A stretch of 64,000 bases of DNA, taken from positions 2,495,501 through 2,559,500 of the forward strand of contig NZ_CP109017.1 of the NCBI RefSeq assembly GCF_036226765.1, given 5' to 3'. Shown piece after piece: positions 1-8,588 of the stretch (positions are counted from its first letter, which is position 1; each line of letters starts with the position of its first letter). The notes under the pieces are model-generated. The model was given only the letters and a program-made list of their open reading frames with translations, was not told the origin of the DNA and made no database searches. This stretch comes from Streptomyces sp. NBC_00670. Its GTDB lineage: Bacteria > Actinomycetota > Actinomycetes > Streptomycetales > Streptomycetaceae. Position numbers and translations under genes: made by a program.

Positions 1-394
1 TCCCATTGCGGGCAGGGGAGATCGCGAGGGGCCGTCGCACGCGCGGCCCCTGCGTGCGCACAACCGGCATACCTCGGGAAACGGACGGGCGGTCCATGCC
101 CCTTTGGTCCTGCTTCATCATGATGAAGCAGGACACAACGGCCGCGTACGGCATGGCAATTGATGACCGTCCGACGTACGACTCGGTACCCCGGATGTGG
201 CCCAGAACACGTGATGTCGTCCGTCGACTTCTGTGAATCGGGGGTACGCGCAGGCCATAACCAGGATTAGCCACAGGGGTTTTACGAAGCCCCATGGACA
301 GCGCTAGGGTGCCTCAAATGTTCTCCGCTGCCTCGTCCCCCGCATGTGCAGCGAGGTCCCGGTCACTCCCGCCGAACACTCGGTGGGAGGCCCG
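1..394. other. Non-coding leader region at the left edge
   Basis: No convincing gene is seen here. The stretch holds a 28-bp perfect palindrome (107-134), a CACGTG hexamer near 210, and a possible promoter for the acyltransferase: TTTACG at 281-286, an 18-bp spacer and TAGGGT at 305-310. The promoter is a weak motif match, so it is an inference. Whatever gene lies to the left does not reach into the window recognisably. Confidence 0.5.
107..134. repeat. 28-bp perfect palindrome
   Basis: Two 14-nt arms meet with no spacer; the left arm is GTCCTGCTTCATCA and the right arm is its exact reverse complement. The centre is AT-richer than the surroundings. It lies about 170 bp before the predicted promoter of the acyltransferase. 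A palindrome with no loop suits a dimeric repressor operator better than a terminator, but no regulator in the window can be assigned to it. Confidence 0.75.
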
Positions 395-1567
395 GTGACC
401 AACTCGCTGCGACCGCACGGCTCCGATCCCCGCACACCGCTCCCCCCGGCCCGTCCGGCGGCGGACGGGGTGCCCACACCCCGCGATCCGCACCGCCCGC
501 CCGGCTCCCCCGCCGTGAACGGCTCCCCCGCCGCCCGGCCCGCCAAACAGCGTGACGCGTTCTTCGACAACGCGAAGTACCTGGCGATCGTCCTCGTCGC
601 CATGGGCCACGCCTGGGAGCCGCTGACCGACCACAGCCGCGCCGCCGAGGCGCTCTACATGGTCGTCTACACCTTCCACATGCCGGCGTTCATCCTCATC
701 TCCGGCTACTTCTCCCGCAGCTTCGACATGCGGCCCGACCGGCTCCAGCGCCTGATCACCGGCGTCGCCGTGCCGTACGCCGTTTTCGAGGTGGCGTACT
801 CCCTGTTCAAGCGGTGGGCCGACGACGACCCCGGGCATCCGATCAGTCTGCTCGACCCCTGGTACCTCACCTGGTTCCTCGTCGCGCTGTTCGTCTGGCG
901 GCTGACCACCCCGCTGTGGAAGGTCGTCCGCCATCCGGTGCCGCTGGCGCTCGTCATCGCCTGCCTCGCCTCCGTCTCGCCCGACATCGGCGACGACCTC
1001 GATCTCCAGCGCGTGCTCCAGTTCCTGCCGTTCTTCGTCGTCGGCCTCTTCATGAAGCCCGAGCACTTCCGGCGGCTGCGCGGCCGGGCGGTGCGGACGC
1101 TGTCCGTGCCGGTGATGGCGGCCGCGGTCGCCTTCGCGTACTGGGCCGGGCCGCGGATGAACTCGGCGTGGTTCTACCACCGGGACAGCGCGCAGGAGCT
1201 GGGTGCGCCGTGGTGGGTGGGCGTGGTCATGACGCTCGCGCTGTTCGGCTGCTCGATGGTGCTGACCGGCTGCTTCCTGGCGTGGGTGCCGCGGCGCAGG
1301 ATGTGGTTCACCGTGCTGGGCGCGGGGACCCTGTACGGGTACCTGCTGCACGGGTTCCTCGCGAAGGGATCGCGGTTCTGGGGCTGGTACGACCATGCGT
1401 GGGCGCAGCAGGTGTGGGGGGAGGTCGCCGCCACGGTGGTGGCGGCGGCGGTCATCACGGTGCTGTGTACGCCGCCGGTGCGGAGGGTTTTCCGGTTCGT
1501 GATGGAGCCGGAGCTCAAGTGGGCCTTCCGCACGGTTGGTGCGGGGGCCCGGGAGAAGGGTGCCTGA
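395..1567 (+). CDS. Acyltransferase-3 family membrane protein
   Basis: A polytopic membrane protein of about 390 residues resembling the acyltransferase-3 (COG3594-like) family, which moves acetyl or other acyl groups onto sugars or glycans at the membrane. After a proline-rich cytosolic N-terminus comes the typical opening FFDNAKYLAIVLVAMGHAWEP, with the family histidine, then YTFHMPAFILISGYF and about ten hydrophobic segments ending near LYGYLLHGFLAKG. I chose the GTG at 395 because GGGAGG lies just before it; an in-frame ATG at 344 has no ribosome-binding site. The gene stands alone, with a hairpin repeat downstream and the secretion locus convergent to it. Substrate cannot be told from sequence; the family call is fairly secure. 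Confidence 0.8.
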   Translation: MTNSLRPHGSDPRTPLPPARPAADGVPTPRDPHRPPGSPAVNGSPAARPAKQRDAFFDNAKYLAIVLVAMGHAWEPLTDHSRAAEALYMVVYTFHMPAFILISGYFSRSFDMRPDRLQRLITGVAVPYAVFEVAYSLFKRWADDDPGHPISLLDPWYLTWFLVALFVWRLTTPLWKVVRHPVPLALVIACLASVSPDIGDDLDLQRVLQFLPFFVVGLFMKPEHFRRLRGRAVRTLSVPVMAAAVAFAYWAGPRMNSAWFYHRDSAQELGAPWWVGVVMTLALFGCSMVLTGCFLAWVPRRRMWFTVLGAGTLYGYLLHGFLAKGSRFWGWYDHAWAQQVWGEVAATVVAAAVITVLCTPPVRRVFRFVMEPELKWAFRTVGAGAREKGA

Positions 1568-1618
1568 GGGGGTGCGGGGGACTGTTTGTTGGCGGCTGCG
1601 GGTTTGATGTGGCTGGTC

Positions 1619-1649
1619 GCGCAGTTCCCCGCGCCCCTTGGGGGCGCGG
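1619..1649. repeat. Hairpin repeat of the GCGCAGTTCCCC family (half copy)
   Basis: GCGCAGTTCCCCGCGCCCC is followed by TTG and GGGGCGCGG, giving a 9-bp stem (1629-1637 with 1641-1649). Full copies elsewhere continue the right arm through GGAACTGCGC; this one does not. It lies between the convergent acyltransferase and DUF6177-like genes and could terminate transcription. Confidence 0.7.
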
Positions 1650-1690
1650 CCCTTGCGTTGGTCGCGCGCCCATGAGTTCCGAGGCGCACC

Positions 1691-3112
1691 TTACGCCCCC
1701 TTCAAGTGCCTCATCAGGCGTTCGAAGTCCTGCCAGGCCGTGAGGTCGGACGGGTCGCCCGGGAGGGGGTAGTAGAGGGCGGGGCGGGTCCTCGGGCCCA
1801 GTTCCCTCGGCTTGTCGCGCAGGGGGGTGTTGCGGGCGCGGTCGCCCGGCATCGTGCGGACCTCTTCCGCGCCCAGCGCGAAGGCCAGGGGGACGCCGGG
1901 GCCCTCGAAGCGCGGCGGGACGGAGAGGTCGCGGCGGGCGCGGCGGACCTGGGCCAGCATGGACTGCAGGTCGTGCCGGGTCGCCAGTGCCTCCGCCGCC
2001 TTCGGTACCGCGTCCACCGGGACCTCCTCCCCCGGCCCGTAGCCGAACGCCATCGTGACGTCCTCCTCCACGCCCCCCGTCGTACGGCTGATCCGCACCG
2101 TGGCCAGGCCCGGTCGCTCGGGCGTGCCGACGACGACCAGCCAGGTCGGGGCCGGTGAGCGCTCGTGCGCCACGTCGGTCAGCTGGCGCAGGTTCCACGG
2201 CAGGTTGGCCGGTTCCTCGGTGCCCCAGCCGGCCGGGGACTCGCCGGTGACCGCCTGCCAGACGGCCTCCACGGCGCCGCCCAGCACGAGGCGGTCGTCG
2301 GCCGGGTGGATCGCCCGGAAGGAGAGCGCGAGTTGGCGTTCGCCCGTGTCGGCGGTGTCCGCCGCGAATGTGCCGGCGACCGGGGTGCGCGGGTCGCGCG
2401 GGGTGGCCTCCGGGGACTCGACGGTGACGAACAGGCCGTTCTTCCACTCCAGTACGGCGCCGGAGAGGCCGTCGTAGTAGCCGTCCTTCTCGTCCTGCAC
2501 CACCCACCGTGAAGGCCAGCCGGGGAGGCTGCTCCGGACGGCGGGCGAGAGCCGGGTGCCGGCCGGGGTGACGATCTGCAGGCCGAGTTCGGCGGCGGCC
2601 GCCGCACGCAGGGCGTCGGAGAGCCAGGCCGTCATGGCGACCACGGGGCGGTCCTGGATGACGACGGCGACCTTGTCGGTGAGCACGTCGACGGCCGGCT
2701 GGGCGGCGGCCGGGGTGGGCGCGGCGCTGATGCCGTCGGTCTTCACCACGGCGAGCGAGGTCGCCGCCTCGCGCGGCCACGCCGTGCCGCCGACCAGACT
2801 GGCCACGCGCGCCGCGAACGTGCCCGCGAGCTGTTCGGCCTCGCGCACGCCGGTGGTGGCGCGGGCCTCCGTCCACCAGTACGGAACCTCCGGCTCGGTG
2901 GCGTCGAGCAGTCGCTGGGCCTCGCCGCGGACCTGGACGAGGAGCGGGGCCTCGACGGAGACCAGCGGGCGGCCCTCCTCGTCGCAGAGCTGCACGACCG
3001 CGCCGTCGCCCTCGGCGCCGACCAGTTTGTCGGGGCCGCCGGAGAGCAGCCCGGCCAGCACGCTCAGCGGATCGGGCATCCTGCGGGTGAGGGCGATGAC
3101 GTCCTTGGTCAT
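1691..3112 (-). CDS. DUF6177-like protein of the type VII secretion locus
   Basis: A 473-residue soluble protein with no signal peptide or membrane segment. It opens MTKDVIALTRRMPDPLSVLAGLL and contains a segment, AVVIQDRPVVAMTAWLSDALR, typical of the uncharacterised DUF6177 family that I recall beside streptomycete ESX genes. No enzymatic motif is evident. It is the last gene of the minus-strand run after eccC, separated by about 110 bp, so it is probably co-expressed with the secretion apparatus. Its role is unknown; an accessory or chaperone-like function is only a guess from position. The family name is from memory and should be checked by profile search. Confidence 0.75.
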   Translation of the reverse strand: MTKDVIALTRRMPDPLSVLAGLLSGGPDKLVGAEGDGAVVQLCDEEGRPLVSVEAPLLVQVRGEAQRLLDATEPEVPYWWTEARATTGVREAEQLAGTFAARVASLVGGTAWPREAATSLAVVKTDGISAAPTPAAAQPAVDVLTDKVAVVIQDRPVVAMTAWLSDALRAAAAAELGLQIVTPAGTRLSPAVRSSLPGWPSRWVVQDEKDGYYDGLSGAVLEWKNGLFVTVESPEATPRDPRTPVAGTFAADTADTGERQLALSFRAIHPADDRLVLGGAVEAVWQAVTGESPAGWGTEEPANLPWNLRQLTDVAHERSPAPTWLVVVGTPERPGLATVRISRTTGGVEEDVTMAFGYGPGEEVPVDAVPKAAEALATRHDLQSMLAQVRRARRDLSVPPRFEGPGVPLAFALGAEEVRTMPGDRARNTPLRDKPRELGPRTRPALYYPLPGDPSDLTAWQDFERLMRHLKGA

Positions 3113-3224
3113 GAGGTGGGCAGGCCCTTCGTCGCGTCGGCGGTGGGCACCCGGCGGCCGGGTGCCCTGCGGCTGTCGTGTGCCGTCTCCACGAGGCGGC
3201 TGTCGTGTCCCGTCGTGTGCACGT

Positions 3225-6200
3225 TCAGTTCGTCCCGGTGTACACCGTCTGGATCAGGCGGTTGGGCTGTCCGCGGCGGACCAGGGTGCCGCGGCCGGAG
3301 GGTTGCTGGGAGGCGTAGACCCCGGCGAAGAGCTGGCCCTCGCCGCGGTCGCCGGCCATCACCAGCGCGCTCGCGCCGGACTCGCGCAGCCCCTGGAGCA
3401 GCGGCTCGTACAGCCCCCGCGAGGCGCCGGCGACGCGGCGGGTGAGCACGAAGTGCAGGCCGATGTCGACGGCGGAGGGGATGTACGGCAGGAACGGGGC
3501 GAGCGGCTGCTGCCCGGCGGTGGTGAGGACGTCGTAGTCGTCGACGAGGATGACGATGCGGGGGCCCGCGCCCCAGCTGCCGGGTTCCAGGTCCTCGGTG
3601 TCGGCGCTCTCGTCGGGCAGCCGCTTCTCCAGTTCGCCCGCGATGCCGGTGGCGAGGCCCCCGGCGAGCTTGGCGTTGTAGGCGTAGCCGCCCCGGTACT
3701 CCTCGGGGATGGCGCCGCGCAGTCCGCGCCGGGGGTCGAAGACGCCGAAGACGAGTTCCTCGTCGCTGTAGCGCTCGATGAGGCCCTGGGCGATCACCTT
3801 GAGCAGGTTGGTCTTGCCGCACTCGCTGTCGCCCATGACGATCAGGTGCTGGTCGCGGTCGAACAGGTCGAGCAGGACCGGGGCGAGCCGGTTCTGGTCC
3901 AGGCCGATCGGGACCCGGCGCGGTTCGGCGGCGGGGCCGGGCAGTTGCTGGGGTTCGAGGACGTGCGGGAGGACGCGGACGGGCTGGGCGACGTCACCGG
4001 TCCAGGTGGCGCGGATACCGCGGGCGGTGCGCTCCAGGACGGCGCCGAGGTCGCCGGTGTCGGCGAGGCCGTCCGTGCGGGGCAGCGCGACCTGGGCGAA
4101 CAGCTTGCCGTCGGTGAGGACGCGGCCCTTCTCGCCGGGGGCCAGGGTCTCGGCGAGCTTGCGGTCGACGCTGGACTCGCTGGGGTCGTTCAGCCGCAGT
4201 TCGATACGGGTGCCGAACTGGGACTGGGTGGCGATGCGGACGTCGTTCCAGCGGAGCATGCCGGCGACGACGTGGATGCCGTAGCCGCCGCCGCGCTTGA
4301 GGATGTCGACGACGGCGTCGTCGAGCTGTTCGAAGTCGTCGCGCAGGGCGCCGAAGCCGTCGATGAGCAGGACGATCTCGGTGGAGGCGAGTTCGGGCAG
4401 CCGGCCGGCCGCGCGCAGGTCGCGCAGCTGTTCGAGGGAGTCGATGTTGTGGACGCGGAAGAGTTCCTCGCGCTGGTCGAGCATGGTGCGCACCGAGTCG
4501 ATGGTGCGGGCGGCGCGCTCCCGGTCGGCGCGGCCGGCGACCCCGCCGACGTGCGGCAGTCCGGCCAGGGCCTGGAGGCCGCCGCCGACGAGGTCGAGGC
4601 CGTAGATGCCGACCTCCTGCGGGGTGTGGGTGAGCGCGAGGGACAGGGCGAGGGTGCGCAGCAGGGTGGTCTTGCCGGACTGGGGTCCGCCGATGACGGC
4701 GGCGTGGCCGCCGGCGACGGTGAGGTCGAAGTACCACTGGCCCTGCCACTGCTTGGTGGGGTCGTCCAGGAGGCCCATGGGGACCTGGAGCGGGCCGCGC
4801 CGCTTGGCGAGCTGCATGCCGCGCGCGCCGACCTCGACGGGGCCGGCGACCTTGTCCAGGGCGATGGCGTCGGGCAGCGGGGGCAGCCAGATCTGGCGGA
4901 CGGGGGCGCTGCCGGACTCCTCGATCTGACCGACGAGGACGCCCATCTCGGTGGGCCCGGTCTCCCGGCGCCGCATCTGCGGTTCCTCGGGTCCGCCCGC
5001 CTCGTCCTGGCCGAGGGTGTTGTACGCCTCGTAGGCGAGGGCGAGCGGACCGGTGTCCTCCTCGGTCTCGCGCTGCACGGGGCCCCGGTAGGCGCCGGAG
5101 ACATAGCTGGCCTTGAACCGCTCGTAGTGGCTGGTGTCGACCTTGAGGTAGCCGAAGCCGGGCAGCGGGGGCAGGTTGTGGAAGGCGTCGGTGGTGTCCA
5201 GGACCGTGCGCGACTCGTCGGCGGAGAAGGTGCGCAGGCCGAGCCGGTAGGACAGATAGGTGTCCAGGCCCTTGAGCTTGCCGCCCTCGATGCGCTGGCT
5301 GGAGAGCAGCAGGTGGACGCCGATGGAGCGGCCGATGCGGCCGATGGAGAGGAACAGGTCGATGAAGTCGGGCTTGGCGGTGAGAAGTTCGCCGAACTCG
5401 TCGATGACGACGAACAGGTGGGGCAGCGGGTCGAGGTCGGGCCGCTTCTCGGCGCGCAGGGCGGCGTAGTGGCCGATGTCGGCGACGTTGCCCGCGTCCT
5501 TGAGCACCTGCTGGCGGCGCTTGACCTCGCCGGCGAGGGAGGCGTGGACGCGTTCGATGAGCCCGGCCTGGTTCTCCAGGTTGGTGATGACGCCCGCGAC
5601 GTGCGGGAGTTCGGCGAAGGGGGCGAAGGTGGCGCCGCCCTTGAAGTCGACGAGGACGAGGGAGAGGTCCTCCGGCGGGTGGGTGGCGACGAGGGCGAGG
5701 ACGAGCGTGCGCAGCAGTTCGGACTTGCCGGAGCCGGTGGCGCCGACGCACAGGCCGTGCGGGCCCATGCCCAGTTCGGAGGACTCCTTGAGGTCGAGCA
5801 GGACCGGCTCGCGGGAGTCGTTGACGCCGATCGGGACGCGCAGGAAGGCGCGCTCGCCGCGCGGCGCCCACAGCCGGCCGAGGTCGAGGCGGGCGACGTC
5901 GTCGATGCCGAGCAGGTCGGCGAAGTCGACGGGTCCGGAGAGCGGGGCGTCGGCGCCCATGGAGTCGGCGGACAGCCGCATCGGGGCGAGCATCCGGGCC
6001 AGGCCCTCGGCGAAGGGGACGCCGACCTCGTCGACGGTGCCGTGCGCGCCGACCGGTTCGGCCTCGCGCAGGTCCTCGATGACGACGCGCTCGCCCTCGA
6101 CGGTGATCCGCACGCCGACGTGGCCGGGCTCCTGGACCCGCCGGTCGAGCAGGTGCAGCACGGTGACGCCCATGTCGCGCAGGCCGACGGCGTCGTCCGG

Positions 6201-7211
6201 GCGGGGCAGGTCGACGGCGTCCTCGCCGTGTCCGTCGGCGACGACGAGCAGCCGGGAGGACAGGGCGAGCGCGTCCTTGCCGGAAAGGCCCCGGCGGACC
6301 TCGGCGGCGTACGAGGCGCGGCGGGCGAGTTCGGGGCGGATCTGCCGGGCGAGCTGGGGCAGGGAGGGGGCGATGCGGCGGGCGGCGACGGGGCCGTCGA
6401 ACTGCTCGGAGTCCAGCAGGTGCGGGAGCCACTTGGCCCACTCCCACTCCTCCAGCCGGTCTCCGGGCACGGCGAGCGCCATGGCCACGTCGTCGGGCGC
6501 GTGGGTGGCGGCGGCCTGCACGAGCAGGGCGCGGGCCACCCGCAGGGTGTCCTCGCGGGCGCCGATGACGCTGATGTCGCCGACCCGGTCGAGCGGGACG
6601 GTGAGCGGGAGTTCGGTGCCGGTGCTGAAGCGGGCCATCAGCGCGGAGGCCTCGTTGAGCATGAACTCGTCGGGCGGGGTGAGCACGGAGGAACCCTGCT
6701 GGGCGACCTTGAGGTCCCGTACGGGCATCTCGCCGGTGCCGACGCGCACGCGCAGGAAGTCGGGGTCGGTCCGGCGGCGCTCCCAGAGCCGGGCCGGGTC
6801 GCGCACGATGTCGTAGAGGGCGTCCGGCGGCGGGTTGAGCACCTGGGCCCGCTCGCGCCGCTCCCGCTCCTCCGTGGACAGCTCCTCGCGCAGGTCCTCC
6901 AGGTAGGCGAGGTAGGCCTCGCGCTGGGTGCGGCGGGTGCGCTGGGCCTTGCCGCGCTGGGAGAAGACCAGGGCCATCGAGCCGGTGAGGGTGACGACGA
7001 GGATGATGGCGCCGAGGCCCGCGAACTGACTGTTGCGGACGACGGTCATCATCACCACGGACGACATCACGCCGGCCACCGGCAGCAGCGAGGTCGCGAT
7101 CGAACCCGCCTTGCCCTCGGGCAGGTTGGGCGGCGCCTCGATGGAGCGCGGGTCGGGCGCGGGGGCGGGTCGGGTGGTCCGGGCGGGACGGTGGATCAGT
7201 CGGGTGCTCAT
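3225..7211 (-). CDS. eccC: Type VII secretion motor ATPase EccC
   Basis: The FtsK/SpoIIIE-type ATPase that drives ESX (type VII) secretion across the inner membrane. The 1,328-residue chain fuses what some ESX systems split into EccCa and EccCb. Two hydrophobic segments lie within residues 35-90, followed by three P-loop domains: GATGSGKS at about 490 with VLVDFKGGATF downstream, GGPQSGKT at about 841, and GDSECGKT at about 1127. The first domain is the most canonical, as known for EccC; the third has a cysteine in its P-loop. GGGGGAGG precedes the ATG by 9 nt. Only 25 bp separate it from the MinD-like gene upstream, so they are probably one transcript. The start codon and identity are well supported. 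Confidence 0.95.
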   Translation of the reverse strand: MSTRLIHRPARTTRPAPAPDPRSIEAPPNLPEGKAGSIATSLLPVAGVMSSVVMMTVVRNSQFAGLGAIILVVTLTGSMALVFSQRGKAQRTRRTQREAYLAYLEDLREELSTEERERRERAQVLNPPPDALYDIVRDPARLWERRRTDPDFLRVRVGTGEMPVRDLKVAQQGSSVLTPPDEFMLNEASALMARFSTGTELPLTVPLDRVGDISVIGAREDTLRVARALLVQAAATHAPDDVAMALAVPGDRLEEWEWAKWLPHLLDSEQFDGPVAARRIAPSLPQLARQIRPELARRASYAAEVRRGLSGKDALALSSRLLVVADGHGEDAVDLPRPDDAVGLRDMGVTVLHLLDRRVQEPGHVGVRITVEGERVVIEDLREAEPVGAHGTVDEVGVPFAEGLARMLAPMRLSADSMGADAPLSGPVDFADLLGIDDVARLDLGRLWAPRGERAFLRVPIGVNDSREPVLLDLKESSELGMGPHGLCVGATGSGKSELLRTLVLALVATHPPEDLSLVLVDFKGGATFAPFAELPHVAGVITNLENQAGLIERVHASLAGEVKRRQQVLKDAGNVADIGHYAALRAEKRPDLDPLPHLFVVIDEFGELLTAKPDFIDLFLSIGRIGRSIGVHLLLSSQRIEGGKLKGLDTYLSYRLGLRTFSADESRTVLDTTDAFHNLPPLPGFGYLKVDTSHYERFKASYVSGAYRGPVQRETEEDTGPLALAYEAYNTLGQDEAGGPEEPQMRRRETGPTEMGVLVGQIEESGSAPVRQIWLPPLPDAIALDKVAGPVEVGARGMQLAKRRGPLQVPMGLLDDPTKQWQGQWYFDLTVAGGHAAVIGGPQSGKTTLLRTLALSLALTHTPQEVGIYGLDLVGGGLQALAGLPHVGGVAGRADRERAARTIDSVRTMLDQREELFRVHNIDSLEQLRDLRAAGRLPELASTEIVLLIDGFGALRDDFEQLDDAVVDILKRGGGYGIHVVAGMLRWNDVRIATQSQFGTRIELRLNDPSESSVDRKLAETLAPGEKGRVLTDGKLFAQVALPRTDGLADTGDLGAVLERTARGIRATWTGDVAQPVRVLPHVLEPQQLPGPAAEPRRVPIGLDQNRLAPVLLDLFDRDQHLIVMGDSECGKTNLLKVIAQGLIERYSDEELVFGVFDPRRGLRGAIPEEYRGGYAYNAKLAGGLATGIAGELEKRLPDESADTEDLEPGSWGAGPRIVILVDDYDVLTTAGQQPLAPFLPYIPSAVDIGLHFVLTRRVAGASRGLYEPLLQGLRESGASALVMAGDRGEGQLFAGVYASQQPSGRGTLVRRGQPNRLIQTVYTGTN

Positions 7212-7236
7212 GTGCCGTGGCCTCCCCCTTCTTCGG

Positions 7237-8499
7237 TCAGCGGCGCTTCTGGGAGAGCTGGAAGACGTCGGCGGCCAGCTGCGTGACGGACTGCCGGGTG
7301 GCGTGCGCGAGGAGTTCGGTGCGGATGGTGCCGCCGGCCGCGAGGTGCCGGTCGTAGGGCAGGACGTGGACGCCGGCGCCGGTGGCGGTCAGCTTGGCGG
7401 TGGCCGCGTCGAGGTCGAGGCCGGTGTGCGGGACGGTCTCGGTGAGGGTGACGATCGTGCCGGCGATGACGTGCCGGGGCAGTCCGCGCAGCCACTCCAG
7501 GACGGCGTACGTACTGGCCACGCCCTCCAGGGTGGCGGGCGCGACGAGCACCCGGGCCTGCGCGGCGGACAGCGCGACGCGGGCGACCTCGGCGGGCAGG
7601 GTCTCGCAGTCGACGACCGTGACGCCGAAGTAGCGGCGCAGCGAGACCATGACCTTCTCGTAGGAGCGCAGGTCGAGCATCGCCCCGATCTGGCCCTGGC
7701 TGCCGGGCAGCAGCCAGGCGTTGTCGGGGAGTTGGACGAGGTAGCCGGTGACGTCGAGCAGCGACATCTGCGGTTCGACGATGCCGGCGACGTCGCCCGT
7801 GGTCCAGCGCAGGGTCTGCGCGCCGAGCCGCAGCGGGAGCGAGCCGAGCGCGGGGTCGGCCTCGATGATCAGGGTGGGGTCGTGCCGGTAGTGCGCGTAG
7901 GTGGTGCCGAGCAGCGCGGCGATCGTGGTCTTGCCGGCGCCGCCGCGGATGGAGGTGACCGCGATCTGCCGTCCGGTGGTCACCGCCTGCTGGAGCACCT
8001 CGGCGGTGGCGGTGGTGCGGGCCACCTCGCGGGCGGCGGAGGACGACACGGTACGGCGTACGGCACGCAGCGCGCGGGCGGTGAAGGGCTCGCCGTGCCG
8101 GGGCTTGAGGCCGGCGGCGACGAGGTCCTTCTCCACGACGGGGCGGGAGTCGGGGGTGCGGGGGCGGGACGGGGGCTGCTGGGACTGCTGTGCCTGGCGC
8201 GGGGATTGGGGCCGCTGGGCCTGCGGGGACTGCTGGTACTGGGGCGCCTGGGGGTGCTGCGGGGGGACGTACGTCTGCGGGGGCTGGACCTGCGGGGGCT
8301 GCGGCGCCGGTCCGGGCGTGCCGGGGGCGGGTGCGCCGGGGACGGGCGCACCGGGGACGGGCGCGCCGGCGCCCTGCGGGGGCTGTGCGCCGGGCGCCGG
8401 CTGCGCGCCCGCGCCGGACTGCGCGCCGCCCTGCGCGGACGCGGCGCCGCCCTTCAGGTCGCGCAGCACGTCGCTCTGCCAGTTGTCGCCGTTCGGCAT
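7237..8499 (-). CDS. MinD/EspI-like ATPase with proline-rich N-terminus
   Basis: A 420-residue protein of the MinD/ParA P-loop class, similar in layout to EspI/EccA-associated proteins of ESX loci. Residues 1-120 are rich in Pro, Gln and Ala with PVPGAPVPGAPAPG repeats; the ATPase begins near residue 180 with ITSIRGGAGKTT (GGAGKTT at 186-192) and IIEADPALGSLPLRLG as the switch/Walker B region. Such proteins may regulate secretion in response to ATP or position the machinery; that is inference. The start was set at the ATG preceded by GGGGAGAAG, because upstream in-frame sequence overlaps eccD and has no family resemblance. It lies between eccD and eccC on the same strand, consistent with one operon. 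Confidence 0.85.
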   Translation of the reverse strand: MPNGDNWQSDVLRDLKGGAASAQGGAQSGAGAQPAPGAQPPQGAGAPVPGAPVPGAPAPGTPGPAPQPPQVQPPQTYVPPQHPQAPQYQQSPQAQRPQSPRQAQQSQQPPSRPRTPDSRPVVEKDLVAAGLKPRHGEPFTARALRAVRRTVSSSAAREVARTTATAEVLQQAVTTGRQIAVTSIRGGAGKTTIAALLGTTYAHYRHDPTLIIEADPALGSLPLRLGAQTLRWTTGDVAGIVEPQMSLLDVTGYLVQLPDNAWLLPGSQGQIGAMLDLRSYEKVMVSLRRYFGVTVVDCETLPAEVARVALSAAQARVLVAPATLEGVASTYAVLEWLRGLPRHVIAGTIVTLTETVPHTGLDLDAATAKLTATGAGVHVLPYDRHLAAGGTIRTELLAHATRQSVTQLAADVFQLSQKRR

Positions 8500-8588
8500 A
8501 ACGCCCTTCTCCCCTGTACCTCTGCCTCTGTCCGTGCCTTCGGCCCGCGCGCCCCGCGTCCTGTCCCGGGCGTGCGCGCCGGTGCGCG

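Noticed and set aside
6..236. Open frame of 76 residues at the left edge, plus strand
   Set aside because: It crosses the perfect palindrome, has mixed composition without codon bias, and shows no ribosome-binding site.
2556..7286. Very long open frame antisense to eccC and the DUF6177-like gene
   Set aside because: Gly/Ala/Val/Asp-rich translation typical of the opposite strand of high-GC genes; the EccC frame has clear motifs.
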